Source: an uncultured Phycisphaerales bacterium (lineage in GTDB: Bacteria; Planctomycetota; Phycisphaerae; WQYP01). From it: a stretch of 64,000 bases of DNA. Each line of letters opens with the position of its first letter. Positions within the stretch are counted from its first letter, which is position 1. The notes under the pieces are model-generated. The model searched no databases. It saw only the letters and a program-made list of their open reading frames with translations, and was not told the DNA's origin. Shown piece by piece: positions 60,691-64,000 of the stretch. The DNA is taken from contig CAIMWO010000019.1 in NCBI GenBank assembly GCA_903845195.1, positions 1-64,000 of the forward strand. The letters are read 5' to 3'. The position numbers and the translations under genes were made by a program.

Positions 60691-61217
60691 CCCTCGTCGA
60701 CCGCCGTACTCTCCGACGATTCACCGCCTCGCACCTCATCAGGCCCACACCCATCCCCCCTGCTCTCCAGCGGCCGCAAGCCCGCCCGCCTCTCCAACAC
60801 TTCCTTCAATCCCGAAATAATGTCGCGCTGCGACTCCTCGTTCATCGGCCGCTTGACCGCACGCTTCGCCGACTTGCCCAACTTCGCTTTCCCGCGCCCG
60901 CCGCCCTTGCGCCGCAGACCGGATATCTGCAGCACCTCCAGCGCCGCTTTGAATGCCAGTTCCGGATTTTCCTTATCTTCCACAAGCCGCAGCACACAGC
61001 CCATCGCCGACGGCGCAGAGCTCCCCGCCAAAATGATCCCGTGAATGTGCGACAACACCCGCCGACTCGTCAACTGTGCCATCCCGTTACGCGTCTGCAG
61101 CATCTTGAGCAACTGCATCACCGTCAGACGCTCCTGCTCCAAAAGTGTCTTCAAATCGCGCGTGGTAGCCAGTTCGTCAATCACGTGCCGGATTCGCTCT
61201 TTCCGCTTCATCTTCAT
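60660..61217 (-). CDS. Small basic helical protein between ParB and terminase (possible small terminase subunit)
   Basis: A 185-residue protein: charged helices at the start (KRKERIRHVIDELATTRDLK, then EQERLTVMQLLKMLQTRNGM), a middle ENPELAFKAALEVLQISGLR and a basic loop GGGRGKAKLGKSAKRAVKRP. It is the positional match of a small terminase subunit (DNA-recognition partner of TerL), but no helix-turn-helix signature is certain. Residues LATNEHE and the stop come from the dispersed decamer repeat, so the original C-terminus may have been different. The start ATG 61217 (or 61211) follows GGAAGGGGG; it starts 21 bases after the ParB-like gene. Confidence 0.65.
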   Translation of the reverse strand: MKMKRKERIRHVIDELATTRDLKTLLEQERLTVMQLLKMLQTRNGMAQLTSRRVLSHIHGIILAGSSAPSAMGCVLRLVEDKENPELAFKAALEVLQISGLRRKGGGRGKAKLGKSAKRAVKRPMNEESQRDIISGLKEVLERRAGLRPLESRGDGCGPDEVRGGESSESTAVDEGNKLATNEHE

Positions 61218-61237
61218 CCCCCTTCCAAAAAAGTTCC

Positions 61238-61843
61238 TCAACGACCCATCGCATTCCCACGCTCACGGCACCAACTCAACAACGCCGCCGCCACGTCACC
61301 GTTCGTACGCTTCAATTCCGCCACCAGCCGCCGCTTCTCCTCCCCCGGCAAAAACACCGTGAACGCCTCCGGCATCTCCGCCGGCAACGACGCCGCGGCC
61401 GGCAGCGGCGGCGGCCCCCGATACAGCAGCTTCCGCAACGTCCGATCATCCTCCGGCAGCAACATCGCCAGATCGCCCACGCCCGCGGTCTGATCCAGTT
61501 CACGCACCAACGCCAACCGCTTGCCCGGCACATCTCTGCCCGCAAGACGATTCACCGTCGCCAGCATCAGCAGCGATTGCGCATCATCGAGTTCCCACAC
61601 CAAACACGCCGCCTGCCCGTGCCCCAGCCCTTCCAGTATCCGCTTGCGATGATGCCCGTTGATGAGCTGATATTCGCCACCGATTTCCGGGTGCGGCCGC
61701 ACCAGCAGCGGCTCATACCGCCCGGTCTTTTCAATATGCCGCGAAAGCTTCCGCAGCGCCCCCGCCGCCATCACGTTCGCATTCGCCGGATGCGCGTGCA
61801 ACTTCACCAACTCGATCCAATGAATCACATGTGCATCATTCAT
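61238..61843 (-). CDS. ParB-like nuclease/CTPase-domain protein
   Basis: A 201-residue protein with an N-terminal ParB fold: VIHWIELVKLHAHPANANVM, then SRHIEKTGRYEPLLVRPHPE, then GEYQLINGHHRKRILEGLGH (the G-H/E-R-R box has N-G-H-H-R). The rest includes ARNDE-type helices (LLMLATVNRLAGRDVPGKRL) and a C-terminal helix-turn-helix-like end. ParB-fold proteins bind DNA and use CTP, or in phages act as nucleases or partition factors. Here it is translationally near the terminase genes. ATG 61843 follows AAAGGGGAAG; the TTG at 61861 is a poorer start. Confidence 0.82.
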   Translation of the reverse strand: MNDAHVIHWIELVKLHAHPANANVMAAGALRKLSRHIEKTGRYEPLLVRPHPEIGGEYQLINGHHRKRILEGLGHGQAACLVWELDDAQSLLMLATVNRLAGRDVPGKRLALVRELDQTAGVGDLAMLLPEDDRTLRKLLYRGPPPLPAAASLPAEMPEAFTVFLPGEEKRRLVAELKRTNGDVAAALLSWCRERGNAMGR

Positions 61844-61861
61844 AACTTCCCCTTTCCCCAA

Positions 61862-61964
61862 AAAAACCTCTGTGCGTCCTCCGCCCCTCTGTGACTCTGT
61901 GGTTCAACTTTTTCCCTTTCTCAAACATTTGTGTTCATTCGTGTTCATTTGTGGCTAATTTATC
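61862..61964. repeat. Octamer array (CTCTGTGC) and inverted decamer repeat
   Basis: CCTCTGTGCGTCCTCC then CTCTGTGACTCTGTGG (8-nt period), followed by the decamer complement at 61926-61964, in the same order and orientation as 60551-60690 but mirrored around the ParB/small-protein gene pair. The decamer copy codes the end of the GNAT gene. Confidence 0.8.
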
Positions 61965-62666
61965 TTCGTCGTCGCGCATTGTAGTGCGAGCGTCATCACC
62001 CCTCCGCCACAGGTAATACACCGGCTGACTCAGTAATCTCTTGCGTGCCGCACAGATCAGCGTCGGTGCATCGCCAGTCTGCAACCGCGTGAAACGCTGC
62101 AGCTCACGCACCAGCAGCAGTGTCACACCGATCCGCCCCGCGTCGACCAGATCGATCGGCCGAAGCCCCTCATGTTCCAGCGCCGCCATCAAACGCTGTG
62201 CCCCTGCGTCCGCCGGCCGATCGTACGATTGCATCCCCGCCTGCGCAAAAAACGGATGCACCCGCCCCATCGCCGCCAACGCCTCCACGTACGGCGTCTG
62301 GGCCGTCGCCAGCGCCTCGCGCACCAGCGCCCGCGCCAGTCCCACCGAACGAAACACCGGATGCACGATGACGCGCGAAATCGTCCGCATCTCACTGTTC
62401 AGCCGCGCCGCCAGCAGCGCCCGATCACCGCCCACATATCGCCCCGGCAACGCCGCGTGACGCAACGAACAACACAACGCCGGCAAACTCTCCACCAACA
62501 CCCCCGCCACACACCCCGCGCCCCCCGCCGGCTCATACCGCGCCACCAACACCCGCATCACCGCCCGCGGCCGCCCCGATCGATAATGAAAAGCACTCAG
62601 CCCATGATAATCCGCCAAATCGCCCACACCGATACGCAAATCATTCCAAACCGTACACACCGCCAT
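61935..62666 (-). CDS. GNAT-fold acetyltransferase of the terminase module
   Basis: A 243-residue protein. The opening DYHGLSAFHYRSGRPRAVMR (F-H-Y-R-x-G-R-P) and the core SRVIVHPVFRSVGLARALVR (acetyl-CoA loop R-x-x-G-L-A) with YVEALAAMGRVHPFFAQAGM (A-M-G-x-V-H-P-F-F) are a distinctive GNAT subtype. I recall this subtype beside ABC ATPases in several bacteria and archaea. By fold it is related to phage Mom, a GNAT enzyme that modifies DNA adenine, but that function is only inference here. The last residues LATNEHE and stop come from the decamer repeat. A GGGGAGG site precedes the ATG. Confidence 0.78.
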   Translation of the reverse strand: MAVCTVWNDLRIGVGDLADYHGLSAFHYRSGRPRAVMRVLVARYEPAGGAGCVAGVLVESLPALCCSLRHAALPGRYVGGDRALLAARLNSEMRTISRVIVHPVFRSVGLARALVREALATAQTPYVEALAAMGRVHPFFAQAGMQSYDRPADAGAQRLMAALEHEGLRPIDLVDAGRIGVTLLLVRELQRFTRLQTGDAPTLICAARKRLLSQPVYYLWRRGDDARTTMRDDEDKLATNEHE

Positions 62667-62697
62667 AATCGCCTCCCCCCATCATTCCTCGTTCGGC

Positions 62698-62726
62698 CTT
62701 TCATCGTTCATCGTTCAACGTTCATC
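62698..62726. repeat. Heptamer tandem array, unit GTTCATC
   Basis: CTTTCATC, GTTCATC, GTTCAAC, GTTCATC: complement of the AACGATG arrays at 5003 and 12452. It codes the final residues MMNVER of the ABC ATPase, including its stop codon (62708-62710). Confidence 0.82.
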
Positions 62727-63376
62727 ATTTCGCTCCCCACTCTCACCTTTACCGCCGGCAACAGATCCGCTCCAAGATCCTCATACGTCGTCGCCAACAC
62801 CGCCGCCCGCGGCCGCCCCGTCTCCACACTCCGCCGGATAAATTTCCCAAGCCCATACGCCACCACCTTCGCCGTGACCCGATCCAGCGTCGCTCCAAAC
62901 TCATCCGCCATCAGCACCGCCGCATCCGACGCAAAAAACTGCGCCAACCGATACCGAAATCGTTGCCCCTCCGACAACACCGCCGGCGACCGCAACAGCA
63001 CCCGCGCATCCGACAATCCCGCCCGCGCCAAATGCCCCAGCGCCTCCTCCAGCGGCACAGCAAAACAATCCACCAGCGCCCTATCCGTCGGCAACTCGAT
63101 CTCCTCCAACCGCATAATGCGCCACCCCGGCCGCAGTGCGCGAATCTGCGCCTCCGCCGCCCGCAGCAAAGTCGATTTCCCCACCCCCGACGCACCGGTG
63201 ATCAACACCACCTCCCCCGGCGCCACACGCAACTCCACCCGCTCGAACAACGCACATTCGCCCCCCGCCTCCAGCCCAATCCCAAACAACGCCGCCACAC
63301 TCAGCACCCGATCGCTCACCGCCACCGGCCGCACCGGCACCCGCGCCGACAAACACATCGTAATCCCCGTCTCCAT
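62708..63376 (-). CDS. Soluble ABC-type ATPase of the terminase module
   Basis: A 222-residue ATPase without membrane helices. Walker A is GASGVGKST (61-69), the signature LSEGQRFRYR (134-143) and Walker B AVLMADEF (153-160). Where the switch His is usual (A-T-H-x-x-D-L) it has ATTYEDL, so the catalytic His is missing. No permease gene is near, so transport is unlikely; soluble ABC ATPases act in DNA repair, translation or modification. The first strand is preceded by a short beta domain. The start ATG 63376 follows GAGGGGGGG; the last six residues come from a heptamer array. Confidence 0.8.
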   Translation of the reverse strand: METGITMCLSARVPVRPVAVSDRVLSVAALFGIGLEAGGECALFERVELRVAPGEVVLITGASGVGKSTLLRAAEAQIRALRPGWRIMRLEEIELPTDRALVDCFAVPLEEALGHLARAGLSDARVLLRSPAVLSEGQRFRYRLAQFFASDAAVLMADEFGATLDRVTAKVVAYGLGKFIRRSVETGRPRAAVLATTYEDLGADLLPAVKVRVGSEMMNVER

Positions 63377-63397
63377 ATTCCCCCCCTCTCTTCCCAA

Positions 63398-63437
63398 TAT
63401 TTGTGTTTATTCGTGTTCATTTGTGGCTAATTTACGT
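63398..63437. repeat. Decamer repeat (inverted)
   Basis: GTGTTTATTCGTGTTC and GTGGCTAATTTACG lie between the divergent ABC ATPase and ASCH genes, again with the flank ACGTCGTCG that is shared by several copies. Short units CTCGAAA follow at 63466-63479. Confidence 0.85.
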
Positions 63438-63487
63438 CGTCGCCCCCCGCTCTTGAAATTTGCGCCTCGAAACTCGAAACTCCCCCC

Positions 63488-63994
63488 ATGCTCCTTCTCA
63501 AACGCCATCTCGTGCAACTGGTCCGCGAAGGCAAAAAGCGCCAGACTGTGCGCCTCTGGACCCGCCTCATGCTCCGCGCCGGCATGATCAGCTTCACCCC
63601 CGGCCTCGGCCGCATGCGCATTCTCGCCGTCGATGAACTGGCCTCCCTCCAGGACCTCACCGAAGCCGATGCCCACGCCGACGGCTTCCCCTCCCGCGCC
63701 GCTCTCCTGGCCGAAGTCCACCGCATCTACGGCTCAAAAATCCCCGCCGGCCGCCGCATCTTCCGCATCCGCTTCGACTGGCCCATCGATGACCTCGGCC
63801 GCAAACTCGTCCTTGCCGATCCCGCCCCGACCCTTGCCGCCGCGCCCGCGCCTCACGCACTCCCGCCAAAACCACGCTCTCCTAAATCCCCCTCCGCCAA
63901 AATTCCCCGACCCCGACCCCGCAAATCCACTTCCATGTCCGCCGCCCAGCGCCAACAACTCCGCGCCTACCTCCTCGCCTCCCAACCCGCCTGA
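63488..63994 (+). CDS. ASCH-domain protein of the terminase module
   Basis: A 168-residue protein with a PUA-like ASCH domain at 1-95: LLLKRHLVQLVREGKKRQTV (G-x-K-x-x-T-x-R), GMISFTPGLGRMRILAVDEL, LTEADAHADGFPSRAALLAE and RIFRIRFDW are typical ASCH strands, with the G-K-K-x-x-T-V-R motif and the E/D-A-x-x-x-G-F pair. The C-terminal 70 residues are proline- and lysine-rich (PPKPRSPKSPSAKIPRPRPR) and likely disordered, perhaps nucleic-acid binding. ASCH proteins bind RNA or modified nucleotides. It is divergent from the ABC ATPase gene. The stop is at the window's end. Confidence 0.82.
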   Translation: MLLLKRHLVQLVREGKKRQTVRLWTRLMLRAGMISFTPGLGRMRILAVDELASLQDLTEADAHADGFPSRAALLAEVHRIYGSKIPAGRRIFRIRFDWPIDDLGRKLVLADPAPTLAAAPAPHALPPKPRSPKSPSAKIPRPRPRKSTSMSAAQRQQLRAYLLASQPA

Positions 63995-64000
63995 AAAATA

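Noticed and set aside
62172..63587. A 471-codon plus-strand open frame across the GNAT and ABC genes
   Set aside because: The minus-strand genes carry clear catalytic motifs; this translation is mostly Arg, Pro and His.
59012..63994. Calling the terminase cluster a complete prophage
   Set aside because: No integrase, portal, capsid, tail or lysis gene is visible and the left neighbours are ordinary chromosomal genes.

Overview
The window is high-GC bacterial chromosome, most likely from a member of the Planctomycetota (perhaps Phycisphaerae). This is an inference from recurring planctomycete family types: tandem DUF4159 domains, short type II secretion/pilus operons with two GspF proteins, a DUF89 protein, PVC-type hypothetical membrane proteins, and the intergenic repeat carrying GCCACAAATGAACACG. 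There are no rRNA or tRNA genes and no CRISPR array.

Layout. 0-1.1 kb: left end of an IS3-type element, a membrane gene with no visible start, and an Imm26-like immunity gene. 1.2-9.8 kb: SpoIIE phosphatase, membrane glycosyltransferase, ferredoxin-NADP reductase, pyrE, a ParE-type toxin-antitoxin pair, folE2, hisI and an RbsD/FucU mutarotase. 9.8-10.9 kb: a REP-associated tyrosine transposase among three copies of its palindromic repeat, lying between the mutarotase and rhamnulokinase genes. 12.5-33.3 kb: mostly housekeeping and envelope genes (DUF2007, PhnP-type hydrolase, enolase, PAP2 phosphatase, SIMPL protein, dtd, ROK regulator, recO, galE, DUF4159, DUF89), ending with two paralogous secreted proteins, one broken by an amber codon. 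33.4-38.4 kb: a compact pilus/type II secretion operon. 38.5-49.3 kb: rmuC, a short-chain reductase, a P1B-type metal ATPase, an MsbA-like ABC exporter and a metallophosphoesterase. 49.4-58.7 kb: hisS, a DUF892 protein, a TPR/OGT-like glycosyltransferase, and GH2 and GH5 glycosidases. 59.0-64.0 kb: a phage-like module of terminase large subunit, small basic protein, ParB-like protein, GNAT acetyltransferase and ABC ATPase, with a divergent ASCH-domain gene and no capsid, portal or tail gene in view.

Two signals stand out. First, intergenic spaces hold many short degenerate tandem arrays with very different units but mainly a 7-nt period (some 8 or 10 nt). They often lie in inverted pairs and often contain the stop codon of the neighbouring gene. 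Second, the terminase-ParB-GNAT-ABC-ASCH cluster may be a DNA-processing or DNA-modification system outside an obvious phage. Strand GC skew also flips near 48.5 kb whatever the gene orientation, which suggests a replication terminus or an inversion end.
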